From contig CACXMM010000002.1 in assembly GCA_902768785.1 (NCBI GenBank), forward strand, positions 62,001-126,000: a stretch of 64,000 nt of DNA. Direction: 5' to 3'. Below the pieces are notes generated by a model. It saw nothing but the letters and a program-made list of their open reading frames with translations, was not told where the DNA came from and ran no database searches. The stretch is from an uncultured Prevotellaceae bacterium (GTDB lineage Bacteria > Bacteroidota > Bacteroidia > Bacteroidales > Bacteroidaceae). Below are positions 16,070 to 25,119 of the stretch, piece after piece; positions within the stretch are counted from its first letter, which is position 1, and each line of letters begins with the position of its first letter. A program made the translations under genes and the position numbers.

Positions 16070-17335
16070 ATGAAACACATCATTATTTTGGGTGATGGAA
16101 TGGCGGATCTTCCTGTTGAGCGTCTCGGTGGGAAGACACTCTTGCAATACACCCATAAGCCGATGATGGATCAGCTTGCAAAGGAAGGTAGGTGCGGACG
16201 GTTGATTACCGTTCCCGAAGGTTTCCCTCCAGGATCAGAGGTGGCCAACACCGCCATTCTCGGCTACGACCTGAATAAGGTATATGAAGGTCGTGGACCC
16301 TTGGAGGCTGCATCTATTGGCTACGAGATGGCCGACGATGACTTTGCCATTCGCTGTAATATCATCACGTTGCAAGACGGCAAGATTATCACACATAATG
16401 GAGGAAACTTGGAGACACAAGATGCTGATGTACTTATCAAGTATCTGAACGAAAAACTGGCCAAGCCCATCAACGAAAGAGAGGGCTGCGAACGAGTAAA
16501 GTTCATTACAGGTATTCAGTATCGTCATCTGCTGGTGATCAAAGGAGGAAACAAACATATCGTCTGTGCCCCACCCCATGATCATCCTAACGAAGAATGG
16601 CGCCCGCTGTTGGTGAAACCAGAAGCAACAGAGAATTCGTATTCTGTGAATAGACTCTCTCCGCAAGAAACTGCCGATCTCATCAATGAACTCATTCTGA
16701 AATCGCAGGATCTATTAGCACAGCATCCCTTTAATATCGAGCGTGCCAAGCGTGGAGAGCGTCAGGCGAACAGTATCTGGCCTTGGAGCGGCGGTTATCG
16801 TCCTTCCATGGAAACACTGATGCAGCAGTATCCTCAGGTGAAATCCGGAACGGTGATCTCTGCTGTTGACCTGATTCGTGGTATTGGTCATTATGCAGGA
16901 CTGAAGATCGTTGAGGTGGAAGGAGCCACCGGACTGGCTGACACAAATTATGAAGGAAAGGCTCAGGCTGCCATTGAGGCACTTAAAACAGACGACTTCG
17001 TGTTCGTTCATGTGGAAGCCAGTGATGAGGCAGGACACGATGGTGACCTGGAATTAAAGCTCAAAACGATTGAGTATCTCGACCAGCGTCTTATCGCTCC
17101 TGTCTATCATGAGGTGAGTACATGGGATGAGCCGGTATGCATTGCTGTTTTACCCGATCATTTGACCCCAGTAGAGATGCGTATCCACGTAGGACAGCCT
17201 GTTCCCTTCTTGATTTGGCACAGAGGTATCGAACCTGACAGTGTACAGCAGTACGACGAAGTATCATGTGTCAACGGCTCCTACGGTCTGCTTAAACTTA
17301 ATGAGTTCATGGAAACCCTCATGAACATCTCATAA
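16070..17335 (+). CDS. apgM: Phosphoglycerate-mutase-like proposed homoserine kinase
   Basis: 421 aa of the alkaline-phosphatase-like cofactor-independent phosphoglycerate mutase group (N-terminal HIIILGDGMADLP, metal-site ASDEAGHDGD and LPDHLTP). By sequence alone it could be annotated ApgM, but its place between thrA and thrC, exactly where homoserine kinase is needed and with no GHMP-type ThrB present, supports the proposed homoserine kinase subgroup known in Bacteroidota. It would phosphorylate homoserine for ThrC. The start at 16070 is chosen over 16022 because it gives the family N-terminus. Operon context is strong; the kinase activity is inferred. Confidence 0.85.
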   Translation: MKHIIILGDGMADLPVERLGGKTLLQYTHKPMMDQLAKEGRCGRLITVPEGFPPGSEVANTAILGYDLNKVYEGRGPLEAASIGYEMADDDFAIRCNIITLQDGKIITHNGGNLETQDADVLIKYLNEKLAKPINEREGCERVKFITGIQYRHLLVIKGGNKHIVCAPPHDHPNEEWRPLLVKPEATENSYSVNRLSPQETADLINELILKSQDLLAQHPFNIERAKRGERQANSIWPWSGGYRPSMETLMQQYPQVKSGTVISAVDLIRGIGHYAGLKIVEVEGATGLADTNYEGKAQAAIEALKTDDFVFVHVEASDEAGHDGDLELKLKTIEYLDQRLIAPVYHEVSTWDEPVCIAVLPDHLTPVEMRIHVGQPVPFLIWHRGIEPDSVQQYDEVSCVNGSYGLLKLNEFMETLMNIS

Positions 17336-17347
17336 TATTCAAAGTCT

Positions 17348-18667
17348 ATGAAATACTATAGTACCAACGGAAAAGCCCCTATGGCTGACCTGCAAAAGGC
17401 GGTGGTGAAAGGATTGGCAGAAGATCGCGGTCTTTATATGCCTGAGAGAATCAACAAGATGCCGAAGGAGTTCTTCGACCATATCCAGGACATGTCGTTT
17501 CGCGACATTGCCTATAATGTGGCCAGTGCTTTCTTCGGCGAGGATGTTGACTTGGATGCCTTGCAAGAGCTGGTATTTGACACCCTACCCTTTGAATGCC
17601 CCGTGGTGAAGATCAAGGAGAATATCTATACCTTGGAGCTGTTCCATGGCCCCACACTTGCCTTTAAAGACGTGGGTGCCCGCTTCATGGCGCGACTGCT
17701 AAGATATTTCACCAGTGAGACACATAGAACGAGTAAGAACGGTAATTCCGACATCAATGTACTCGTTGCCACATCTGGCGACACCGGTAGTGCCGTGGCC
17801 AATGGCTTCCTCGGTGTGGAAGGTATCCATGTGTATGTTCTCTATCCCAAAGGGAAGGTGAGTCCGATCCAGGAGTGTCAGTTCACGACCTTAGGTAAGA
17901 ACATCACGGCCATCGAGGTGGATGGTGTGTTCGATGACTGTCAGGCACTGGTAAAGAATGCCTTTATGGACACGGAGTTGAATGCTCACATGAAGCTCAC
18001 ATCCGCAAACAGCATCAATGTGGCACGATTCCTGCCTCAGGCTTTCTACTATTTCAATGCCTACGCGCAGATGAAAAAGCTCGGACTGGCCGACAACCTT
18101 GTAATGTGCGTACCCAGCGGTAATTTCGGTAATATCTGTGCTGCCCTTTTCGGACATGAGATGGGGCTGCCCATCAAACGATTCATCGCCGCCAATAATG
18201 CCAATGATATCTTCTACCAATATCTGCAGACAGGAAAATACGAGCCGAAGCCTTCGAAGCAGACACTGGCCAATGCCATGGACGTGGGTGATCCCAGTAA
18301 CTTCGCCCGTATCTATGACCTTTATGGAAAGAGTCATGAGCGCATCACGTCATTGATCAGCGGTGCCACCTATAGCGATAATCAGATCCGCGAGACACTG
18401 AAGGAGTGTTATGATGAGACGGGCTATATCCTTGACCCCCATGGTACCTGCGGCTACCGTGCATTACAGGAAGGATTGAGACTTGGTGAGATTGGTGTTT
18501 TCTGCGAAACAGCCCATCCGGCGAAGTTCAAGGATACGGTGGATGCGATCATCCAAACCGAAGTACCTATTCCCGACCGTCTGGCTGCCTTTATGAAAGG
18601 TGAGAAAAAAAGTGTTCCGATGACAAAGAACTTTGCCGACTTCAAGACTTATCTGCTCCAGCAGTAG
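17348..18667 (+). CDS. thrC: Threonine synthase
   Basis: 439 aa of the fold-type II PLP family, long ThrC form. The N-terminus MKYYSTNGKAPMADLQKAVVKG, the PLP lysine in GPTLAFKDVGARF (Lys107), and the phosphate-loop regions ATSGDTGSAVANGF and PSGNFGNICA are all present. It converts O-phosphohomoserine to threonine, the last step of the operon. The gene starts 12 bases after the homoserine kinase stop. Its last 26 bases overlap the 3' end of the convergent yihY-like gene, which is unusual because no terminator can then lie between them. Confidence 0.97.
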   Translation: MKYYSTNGKAPMADLQKAVVKGLAEDRGLYMPERINKMPKEFFDHIQDMSFRDIAYNVASAFFGEDVDLDALQELVFDTLPFECPVVKIKENIYTLELFHGPTLAFKDVGARFMARLLRYFTSETHRTSKNGNSDINVLVATSGDTGSAVANGFLGVEGIHVYVLYPKGKVSPIQECQFTTLGKNITAIEVDGVFDDCQALVKNAFMDTELNAHMKLTSANSINVARFLPQAFYYFNAYAQMKKLGLADNLVMCVPSGNFGNICAALFGHEMGLPIKRFIAANNANDIFYQYLQTGKYEPKPSKQTLANAMDVGDPSNFARIYDLYGKSHERITSLISGATYSDNQIRETLKECYDETGYILDPHGTCGYRALQEGLRLGEIGVFCETAHPAKFKDTVDAIIQTEVPIPDRLAAFMKGEKKSVPMTKNFADFKTYLLQQ

Positions 18668-19988
18668 TCGTGGGCAACGCAATGTCCTTAAAGAGAATAT
18701 CACGCTGCAAACGCAGATAATCTTTTCGATGCCTCATAGCTTCCATTAGCTGTGGGGCATCGATGCTTTTAAGCACAGGCATCAGTTTCCAGTTCCCCTC
18801 AGCCTCCATGCGGTCGATCATCATACCGACACTCAGGTTGGCCGTTGACTCTGCCGGCTGGTACATCGACTCAGTGCCCTTCTCGTCTTTGGTAACTTCT
18901 GTCAGCATGTTTATCCGTGTCAGTCCTTCCAACAGATCATGGGTGATACGGATAGGAATATTGGTGAGGAGCTTCAGTTCCAAGGCCGTATAGGGTTTCT
19001 TCCCTTCCTCAAAGCGATGACAGATCAGTGTCATGAGATAGCCGCTGAGTAACAGACGGTAGCGATGACTGAGATCCTCTGTCTTGGCACGGAAGGCAAA
19101 CTCCTCCAGGTTCTGGTTCGTATAAGATAGCTCGGCACCGAACAGACAAATGGTCCAGGAGATCTGTACCCACAACATAAACAAGGGTAAGGCGGCGAAG
19201 GATCCGTAGATGGCATTGTATCCGGTCACCCAGATCTGTGAATGTATATACACCAGTTGTAATCCCTGCATAGCCACACCAGCCAGAATTCCCGGAATGA
19301 TGGCACTCTTGATTCTGACTTTCGTGTTCGGCATAAAGACATATAGGGCGAGGAACACAGCCGACATGATGACATAAGGCAGCAGTCGGAGGACAAAGCG
19401 CAAGGTAGGACCAATGAACATATACTCCCCAATCCCGTTGGCAAACGTTGCCATCATGATCGAGATTCCCGAGGTGACAACGATGATGATTGGTGCCAGG
19501 AGGAACATCGCCATATAATCCGTGATGGTACGGAAGATGCTCCTCGGTGTGCTCACCTGCCAGATATCGTTGAACGCCTTCTCGATGTTGCTGATCAGCA
19601 TAATCACTGTCCAGAGCATGAAGAGCAGACCGATTCCCAGGAAGATGCCGCTCTTGGTGTGTACCAGATAGGAGTTCACGAAGCCGATGATCACCTCTGC
19701 TGCTTGAGGCTGTGACGACAAGGTCTCACGGAACCATGATTCGATATACTTGTTATATCCGAAGCCTCGGGCGATGGCAAACACCACTGCCATGATCGGC
19801 ACGATGGCTAACAAAGTGGAATAGGTCAAGGCGGCAGCAGAGTCCATCATCCTTTTGGCAGTGAAATACTCCACCGCCAACATCACCTTCTTGATGATCT
19901 CATACAATAGGTAACGTATCGGAGAGATATCCTCACGCTGAACACGCCAAATATCTACCTTTAGGAATTGATACAGCCTTTTAAACAC
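18642..19988 (-). CDS. YihY/BrkB-family inner-membrane protein
   Basis: 448 aa. Six hydrophobic segments (about residues 55-75, 110-140, 155-180, 195-215, 230-250, 265-285) match the YihY/BrkB core, with conserved SAAALTYSTLLAIVPIMAV near the first and PLFMLWVQISWTICLFGAEL at the end. A hydrophilic C-terminal extension of about 150 residues resembles a winged-helix region. The family was once mis-assigned as RNase BN; its function is unsettled. The start codon is GTG, and no ribosome-binding site is visible. Its 3' end overlaps thrC by 26 bp on the opposite strand. It lies just downstream of rnpB. Confidence 0.9.
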   Translation of the reverse strand: MFKRLYQFLKVDIWRVQREDISPIRYLLYEIIKKVMLAVEYFTAKRMMDSAAALTYSTLLAIVPIMAVVFAIARGFGYNKYIESWFRETLSSQPQAAEVIIGFVNSYLVHTKSGIFLGIGLLFMLWTVIMLISNIEKAFNDIWQVSTPRSIFRTITDYMAMFLLAPIIIVVTSGISIMMATFANGIGEYMFIGPTLRFVLRLLPYVIMSAVFLALYVFMPNTKVRIKSAIIPGILAGVAMQGLQLVYIHSQIWVTGYNAIYGSFAALPLFMLWVQISWTICLFGAELSYTNQNLEEFAFRAKTEDLSHRYRLLLSGYLMTLICHRFEEGKKPYTALELKLLTNIPIRITHDLLEGLTRINMLTEVTKDEKGTESMYQPAESTANLSVGMMIDRMEAEGNWKLMPVLKSIDAPQLMEAMRHRKDYLRLQRDILFKDIALPTTTAGADKS

Positions 19989-20006
19989 TTTGATCTTTGA
20001 ACTTAT
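19986..20006. repeat. Short period-7 repeat at the yihY start
   Basis: Three heptamers, CACTTTG, ATCTTTG, AACTTAT, on the plus strand. The first contains the GTG start of the yihY-like gene. It resembles the CTTTGAA heptamers of the atpA-atpG gap. Confidence 0.4.
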
Positions 20007-20016
20007 TATTTACCCT

Positions 20017-20044
20017 CATCTCCTTCCTCCTGACTCCCGTCTCC
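20017..20044. repeat. Period-7 purine-rich repeat after rnpB
   Basis: On the minus strand there are four heptamers: GGAGACG, GGAGTCA, GGAGGAA, GGAGATG. The same unit type recurs upstream of gyrA at 27784. Confidence 0.6.
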
Positions 20045-20060
20045 TTGTTTGTAAAAAATC

Positions 20061-20431
20061 CAGTGCCCCTATAAGCCGGGTTCTGTCCAGACGGATGTCT
20101 GTGTCTGCCATTTATCTACGACGCATGTCACCATACGCCTCTAGCATTCTACCCTCCGTTGCATCAGTCACCGAAGCGCTGAACTCGGGCGGGCAACCCT
20201 CAGTCAACGGTTTACGCGAACTTGCAGCCCCCAGTTGGCACAGCCCGTTGATCACCCAACGGCTGGTGGTCTCTTACACCACCTTCTCACCCTTGCCTCT
20301 ACAAGGCGGTTGTTTTCTTCTGCCTACACCTACTGTCACCAATAGCTTCTATTTTCGGAAGTGGGGTACCCTTTGCTGCCCGGACTTTCCTCTCATGCCA
20401 TAGGGGCACCAGCGGCAGACCGGAGCACTGG
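20061..20431 (-). ncRNA. rnpB: RNase P RNA, bacterial class A
   Basis: The minus strand carries the diagnostic conserved regions: GAGGAAAGTCCGGGC near the 5' end (about 20380-20395) and ACAGAACCCGGCTTA near the 3' end (about 20073-20087). The ends pair as P1 (CCAGTGCTCC with GGGGCACTGG). Between them are the expected stem-rich segments. This is the catalytic RNA that trims tRNA 5' leaders. Exact ends are estimates from the P1 pairing. The T6 tract just after the P1 3' strand may act in termination. The 5' end almost touches the stop codon of the SGNH hydrolase gene. Confidence 0.95.
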
Positions 20432-20459
20432 AAATCTATTATAATCCTGCTTCTAACAA
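20431..20459 (-). promoter_or_regulatory. Candidate rnpB promoter
   Basis: On the minus strand, TTG (20457-20459), 18 bases, TAGATTTC (20431-20438), one base off the consensus. It would overlap the last codons of the upstream SGNH gene. A start just downstream would still allow a 7-bp P1 helix. Confidence 0.35.
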
Positions 20460-21098
20460 CTGATTGCAGATACTCTTCATACCACTAATTGACGGATGAC
20501 CATTCTGTTTCTCAATATCATGGAGTTCGACGAGCTGTACTTGGTAATGCTTGCATACTTCACGCATTGACTCATTAATCGGCTCCCTCAGCTCCGAGTT
20601 CAGGATAAAGACGATCTTTGCCTTGGCATATCGTTTCTGAAGCATGTCAATCAAACAAGCAAGAGCAGGACGGAAATTCTTGCAGTCTTCTTTCGTCCAA
20701 TCCGAATACTGATACTCGCCTATGGGGGAGTTGGCCCACGCATCGTTGGTCCCACCGAAAACGAAGATCAGGTCAGGACTGCCCAGACTATCCACGCGGG
20801 CAATGAAATTGGTGCGCGACGTATCCATTCTGCCATATCCCGTACCGCAGATGGTAGTGCCACCCCATGAATCGTTCTTCTCCAACGTATAACCCTTCGC
20901 CTTGATGAAAAGGCTCCACCATGTCTGCTCCACCTCTACGACATCGTTTCTGTCGTTTGGATAGAACGGCGCGTAATGAGAAGGACCAACGCCCTTGAAG
21001 GTTGAGTAGGAGTCACCAAGTACTGATACTTTCTTTGTCTGCGCTGACGCACTGACCGTCATGGCCACCATCAGCATAAGGAAAATTAGTTTCTTCAT
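20439..21098 (-). CDS. Secreted SGNH/GDSL hydrolase
   Basis: 219 aa with a signal peptide (MKKLIFLMLMVAMTVSASAQ). SGNH blocks are visible: block I VLGDSYSTFKG (nucleophile Ser), the block III-like VFGGTNDAW with its Asn, and a C-terminal NGHPSISGMKSI that supplies the His. A serine esterase or acetylesterase working on glycans in the periplasm or outside the cell is the family expectation. The substrate is unknown, and no polysaccharide-utilisation genes are adjacent. A near-consensus promoter lies at 21137-21167. The gene stops a few bases before rnpB. Confidence 0.88.
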   Translation of the reverse strand: MKKLIFLMLMVAMTVSASAQTKKVSVLGDSYSTFKGVGPSHYAPFYPNDRNDVVEVEQTWWSLFIKAKGYTLEKNDSWGGTTICGTGYGRMDTSRTNFIARVDSLGSPDLIFVFGGTNDAWANSPIGEYQYSDWTKEDCKNFRPALACLIDMLQKRYAKAKIVFILNSELREPINESMREVCKHYQVQLVELHDIEKQNGHPSISGMKSICNQLLEAGL

Positions 21099-21136
21099 CT
21101 TAAGATTGTCAATAAAAAGTTATTCAAAAGGAATTG

Positions 21137-21167
21137 CAAATTAACACAAAATCCCTGAAACAGCCAA
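21137..21167 (-). promoter_or_regulatory. Probable promoter of the SGNH hydrolase
   Basis: On the minus strand, TTG (21165-21167), 20 bases, TTAATTTG (21137-21144), seven of eight positions expected. Confidence 0.45.
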
Positions 21168-21250
21168 ATAAACACCTCTTTTTTCCATCCGTGTTTCTTA
21201 AATTTCTTTAATTCATGCATCTCATCCCCTGTTCATTTCTGTTTTTTATG

Positions 21251-21258
21251 TACATTTG
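21251..21258 (+). promoter_or_regulatory. -7 box for the T9SS plug gene
   Basis: TACATTTG, 20 bases before the start codon. No TTG is seen at the expected upstream spacing. Confidence 0.6.
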
Positions 21259-21278
21259 TCATCACATTAACAAACAGT

Positions 21279-22526
21279 ATGAAGAGAATCAAACAGATCT
21301 GTCTGTTCTTGCTGCTCATTCAAACTATGGTGATGAGCGCTCAACGCAACGAGGTATATAACAACAGGATTGCATCGTTGCAGGTCATGGCTGGCAACCG
21401 ATGGACAGCTCTGCCCATTGTCCAGCTGGGCGGCAGTGAGCCTATATGCATTGATTTCGATGATCTAACCCACGAGTACCACCGTTATACCTATAAGATT
21501 GAGCATTGCGAAGCCGACTGGACTGTCTCCGAAGACTTGTTTGTGAGTGATTACCTACAGGGCTTCGGTGAGGGGAACACCATTGACGATGCGCAGGAGT
21601 CCATCAACACCAATGTGCTCTACACCCACTACTCACTGCGTATCCCCAACGAACGCTGCCGTATCAAGATGAGCGGGAACTACAAGCTGACGGTGATGGA
21701 CGAGAACGATGACAATGAGCCAATGTTCACGGCCTGCTTCATGGTATTGGATCCGTCGATGGGTGTTCACCTCAGTGTGTCAACAAATACCGACATTGAC
21801 ATCAACAACGCACATCAGCAGGTTTCGGCCACGCTCTCCTACGGGAATACCACCGTGACCGTTCCTAGGGAACAGATCATGACGGTGGTGATGCAGAACC
21901 GACGCTGGGACACGGCGAAGATCAATATCCAGCCCCAGTATGTCATGGCCGACGGACTGAGATGGAACCACTGTCGTGACTGGATCTTCCCAGCAGGCAA
22001 TGAGTATCGGAAATTCGAGGTGCTCGATGTCGATCGCCCCAGTATGGGTATCGACCATCTGGAATGGGACGGTGAGCACTACCACGCCTACCCTTTCCTG
22101 AGTGAGCCGAGAAAAAACTATGTGTATGACGAGGATGCCGATGGTGCCTTCCTGATCCGCAACAGTGACAATGTGGAGATACATACCGCCTCCGACTACG
22201 TAATGATGCATTACACCCTCTTATGTCCTTCACCCGTCAAAGGCGATGTGTATATCAACAATGCGTGGACGCACGACCGTTTCCTGCCCGAATACCGGAT
22301 GACCTACAATGAAGAAACGAGATGCTATGAGGCGGTGCTGATGCAGAAACTCGGATATTACTCCTATCAGTATCTGTGGATGACACCCGATGGGACAATC
22401 CACACCATGCCTACGGAAGGAGATTTCTACCAGACAGAGAACAGCTACCAGATGCTTGTGTATTACCGTGGACAGGGAGAGCGCACCGACCGTCTGGTAG
22501 GCTATCAGGAATATATTTATAAATAA
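21279..22526 (+). CDS. Type IX secretion system plug protein (DUF5103)
   Basis: 415 aa with a signal peptide (MKRIKQICLFLLLIQTMVMSAQ). The body matches DUF5103: an N-terminal beta-domain (YNNRIASLQVMAGNRWTALPIVQLG, IDFDDL, YKIEHCEADW) and a C-terminal immunoglobulin-like domain ending YYRGQGERTDRLVGYQE. In the T9SS translocon the plug protein closes the lateral or periplasmic face of the large SprA pore, so this cell should have type IX secretion. The small CTD-only protein at 43.3 kb agrees. It is a single gene with its own promoter, convergent with a TPR gene 28 bp away. Confidence 0.85.
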   Translation: MKRIKQICLFLLLIQTMVMSAQRNEVYNNRIASLQVMAGNRWTALPIVQLGGSEPICIDFDDLTHEYHRYTYKIEHCEADWTVSEDLFVSDYLQGFGEGNTIDDAQESINTNVLYTHYSLRIPNERCRIKMSGNYKLTVMDENDDNEPMFTACFMVLDPSMGVHLSVSTNTDIDINNAHQQVSATLSYGNTTVTVPREQIMTVVMQNRRWDTAKINIQPQYVMADGLRWNHCRDWIFPAGNEYRKFEVLDVDRPSMGIDHLEWDGEHYHAYPFLSEPRKNYVYDEDADGAFLIRNSDNVEIHTASDYVMMHYTLLCPSPVKGDVYINNAWTHDRFLPEYRMTYNEETRCYEAVLMQKLGYYSYQYLWMTPDGTIHTMPTEGDFYQTENSYQMLVYYRGQGERTDRLVGYQEYIYK

Positions 22527-22554
22527 TCGATAAGGTTTTAACCAGCCCGTAACC

Positions 22555-23739
22555 TTATCTCAACAGTTTGTCAATTTCCTCAAACTGTTTGCCCATGTTC
22601 AGCTGCAGGTAGATATTATACAAGGCGGCAGCCCACTTGTCTTTCTCCTCGGGAGCCAGTTCACGATACCGTTCCATATACGGCATCGATTTCTTGTAGA
22701 AGTCGTTTACCAGTCTTCGACTTTGCCTACCTTCTTTCATGTCACGCTTAGTGATCAGGGCCATGTTGATATAGGCCAGTCCTGCATTATAGTAGGCATC
22801 GGCGTACTGATCGTTCCGTGCTATCAGTGAGTCACACAGGGCTATACAGCCAGCATAGTCACCGGTGTTCAGCAACAGGTTACTCTTCGCAAACAGGTAC
22901 AGTTCGTTCTCACTGTCATGGGCCAGTGCGCTGTTTACCACACTCATTGCGGAGTCAGGCTGTTGCGCCTCGTTATAATAGTCAATGAGGTAAGTAAAGA
23001 AAAACTTGGAGTCGGGATAACGGGTGAAGCCGTCACGGAGCGTCTTCTCGTATGCCTCCGTGGCCTCCTGTTTCTTGTAGATCTCACTCAGGTATTCCAA
23101 GGCGGATTCCAGATGGCTTTCATCCTCCAGCGCCGCCGCGGCATACCGCAGAGCCTTCTCGTCATCCTGCAGCTTGTATCCGCAGAACAACGACCAGTAG
23201 GCAGCCTCGGGACTCACTGGATAACGGTAAGAAGTGAACAGGGGCTGACGGGCACAGTCGATATACGTGTCGAGCATATCATATGCCGTGGCATACTGCT
23301 GTTTGCGCACGAAATAGAGTCCTCCGTTATACAGGTTTCGGCGGTAGGTGTTTAGGAAGGCAGCGTTCTTCTCACGGTATCTCAATTGCTCCTTCCCCTT
23401 GGCATTCGGTCGGGCATCCAGGGAGTCGAGTGATTCGTAGGCCATGAACATGTTTCTGGTGAGAAGAAAGAACGAAGCAGTATCCTGTTTCTGTTTGAGA
23501 TACATCTTCATATTCCTTTCTTCATATTGCTTGCGCAATGCATCACAGAGAACGACGTGAATCTTCTCGTTCTCACGATTAGCATTGTCCTTAAGCAGGT
23601 TGCGCATCAGCTGTTCTGCCTTGTCGAGATTCTTGCCGCTCTTAATAAAAGTACGTGCTTGACCGATCTCCTTACGTTGAGCGTTCAAGCACGGTACTAT
23701 GATTACTAAGAGAAGCGCGATAGTCAAAAAACGCTTCAT
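22555..23739 (-). CDS. Secreted TPR-repeat protein
   Basis: 394 aa with a signal peptide (MKRFLTIALLLVIIVPCLNAQ). It has repeated helix-turn-helix units of TPR type, clearest at about residues 195-300 (ALRYAAAALEDESHLESALEYL; DSAMSVVNSALAHDSENELYL; GDYAGCIALCDSLIARNDQYA). It shares architecture with the preceding gene on the same strand and probably arose by duplication. It is third in the order gyrA, TPR, TPR. A periplasmic scaffold role is the general expectation for such proteins; the partner is unknown. Confidence 0.85.
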   Translation of the reverse strand: MKRFLTIALLLVIIVPCLNAQRKEIGQARTFIKSGKNLDKAEQLMRNLLKDNANRENEKIHVVLCDALRKQYEERNMKMYLKQKQDTASFFLLTRNMFMAYESLDSLDARPNAKGKEQLRYREKNAAFLNTYRRNLYNGGLYFVRKQQYATAYDMLDTYIDCARQPLFTSYRYPVSPEAAYWSLFCGYKLQDDEKALRYAAAALEDESHLESALEYLSEIYKKQEATEAYEKTLRDGFTRYPDSKFFFTYLIDYYNEAQQPDSAMSVVNSALAHDSENELYLFAKSNLLLNTGDYAGCIALCDSLIARNDQYADAYYNAGLAYINMALITKRDMKEGRQSRRLVNDFYKKSMPYMERYRELAPEEKDKWAAALYNIYLQLNMGKQFEEIDKLLR

Positions 23740-23796
23740 TCCTTTGATGTGTTTGAAGCAGGGACACCCTGAGGCATCCCTGCGGTATGTGTGTAA

Positions 23797-25002
23797 TTAC
23801 TGAACCAGCGACTCCAGCTCCTTAGCCTTGGCCTCGTCGCCGATCAGGTAGTATGCCTGATAAAGGGTGTATGCCCAGTTCACCTGTTCACGGTTCGGAT
23901 CCTTCTCCTTCACCTTGTTCAGGTTATTGATGGAATCCTGCAGGTATTGCTTTGCCTCGGGAGTGAGAGCACCGCCACTGGCATCCTTCAGGGTGATGGC
24001 CTGGTTATTCTCACAGAGGGCGAGGTTGAAACGAACCTGGATGAATTCAGGATCGTACTCCAGTGCTTTCTTGTAAGCATCGATGGCATCCTTCCAGTTC
24101 TGCTCGTTCATGTCACTCTCACCTTTCAGTGCCCAAGACATCTTACTCGGATACTTCTCGATCTGGTTCTGGATCAGGGCTTTCTTGGCTGCATTGTCAT
24201 TGGTAGCCTGATAGTACTCGGTGAGCAGAGAGAAGATACGCTCGCTCTCCGGCTCCTTCTCATACAGAGCCTTCACATCGTTCAAGTACTTCACAGAGTC
24301 TTCCTTTGTCTTCATCTGTGCCTTCATGCTGAGGATCTTAATATCCATGGCATCGTTGGCAAACTCCTTGTCACCCTGGCAGATGTCAGCATACTTGCTG
24401 GCAGCAACATAGTCCTGACTGTTATAAGCAGCCAAAGAAGCAAAATAGGCGATCTGTGTATAGAAGTCTTCCTTAGAGAAATCGGTCTCTGAGAACAGAG
24501 GAGCCTGACGGCTGTTCACGAATGCACCGAAAGCATCGGCAGCAGCCTTGTAGTTCTTCTCGTTGTAAGCATCCTGACCAGCATTGATCAGCACGTTACG
24601 GGCAGTGAGCAGACGACCAGCGTTCTTCTTACGGAATTTCGGAGCGATCTTACCCTTAGAGTTCTCCATCTGGTCATACTTATCGCATTCGAGAGCGGCA
24701 TTGATAGCATTCAACGCTGCCTCTGCCATACCAACCTTGTCATAAGGTTCATTCTTCTGAGTGACCTGGTTGGTCAGCTGGATGTTGTTCTCTTTGTCAA
24801 ATTTCTCCAAAGCGAGGTCCACGAGCCTGTTATAGCCCTGTGCTTTGTCCTCAGCGGACAAGCCACTCAAGTTAGAGTCCAAGATTCCCAATGCCTCCTG
24901 GTATGCTTTCGCACCCTTCATCTGCTTCAGGAAATCCTTGTTCTGTGCACCGGCTGAAACAGCTACCAGAGCGGCAACAGCCATCATGATCATTTTTTTC
25001 AT
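23797..25002 (-). CDS. Secreted TPR-repeat protein
   Basis: 401 aa with a signal peptide (MKKMIMMAVAALVAVSAGAQN). TPR-like helices span most of the protein; the best unit is SDMNEQNWKDAIDAYKKALE followed by YDPEFIQVRFNLALCENN (about residues 305-340). It lies directly downstream of gyrA on the same strand with a 100-bp gap holding a hairpin, and 57 bp before the second TPR gene. Co-transcription with gyrA, at a lower level, is likely. Its function is unknown; scaffolding in the periplasm is the usual inference. Confidence 0.87.
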   Translation of the reverse strand: MKKMIMMAVAALVAVSAGAQNKDFLKQMKGAKAYQEALGILDSNLSGLSAEDKAQGYNRLVDLALEKFDKENNIQLTNQVTQKNEPYDKVGMAEAALNAINAALECDKYDQMENSKGKIAPKFRKKNAGRLLTARNVLINAGQDAYNEKNYKAAADAFGAFVNSRQAPLFSETDFSKEDFYTQIAYFASLAAYNSQDYVAASKYADICQGDKEFANDAMDIKILSMKAQMKTKEDSVKYLNDVKALYEKEPESERIFSLLTEYYQATNDNAAKKALIQNQIEKYPSKMSWALKGESDMNEQNWKDAIDAYKKALEYDPEFIQVRFNLALCENNQAITLKDASGGALTPEAKQYLQDSINNLNKVKEKDPNREQVNWAYTLYQAYYLIGDEAKAKELESLVQ

Positions 25003-25092
25003 AAGCTTGTTTATTAAAAAAGGTTGTTAAATAGAATTTCTGTTTTCACACTTTTGATGTCATCGAATTGAAAAGGTTTAATTCCGGATGAA

Positions 25093-25119
25093 AACCTGTG
25101 GATTATTCCTCCACAGGTT
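25093..25119 (-). terminator. Hairpin around the gyrA stop codon
   Basis: AACCTGTGGA / TCCACAGGTT with a 7-base loop that contains the gyrA TAA, followed on the minus strand by only a short T run. It is probably a partial terminator or processing stem between gyrA and the TPR genes. Confidence 0.5.

Noticed and set aside
19990-20403. 137-codon frame at the rnpB locus
   Set aside because: The sequence is RNase P RNA on the other strand; the frame is accidental.
22529-22559. Inverted repeat GATAAGGTT / AACCTTATC as a terminator
   Set aside because: A 9-bp A/T-rich stem with a 13-base loop and no T tract; too weak to call.
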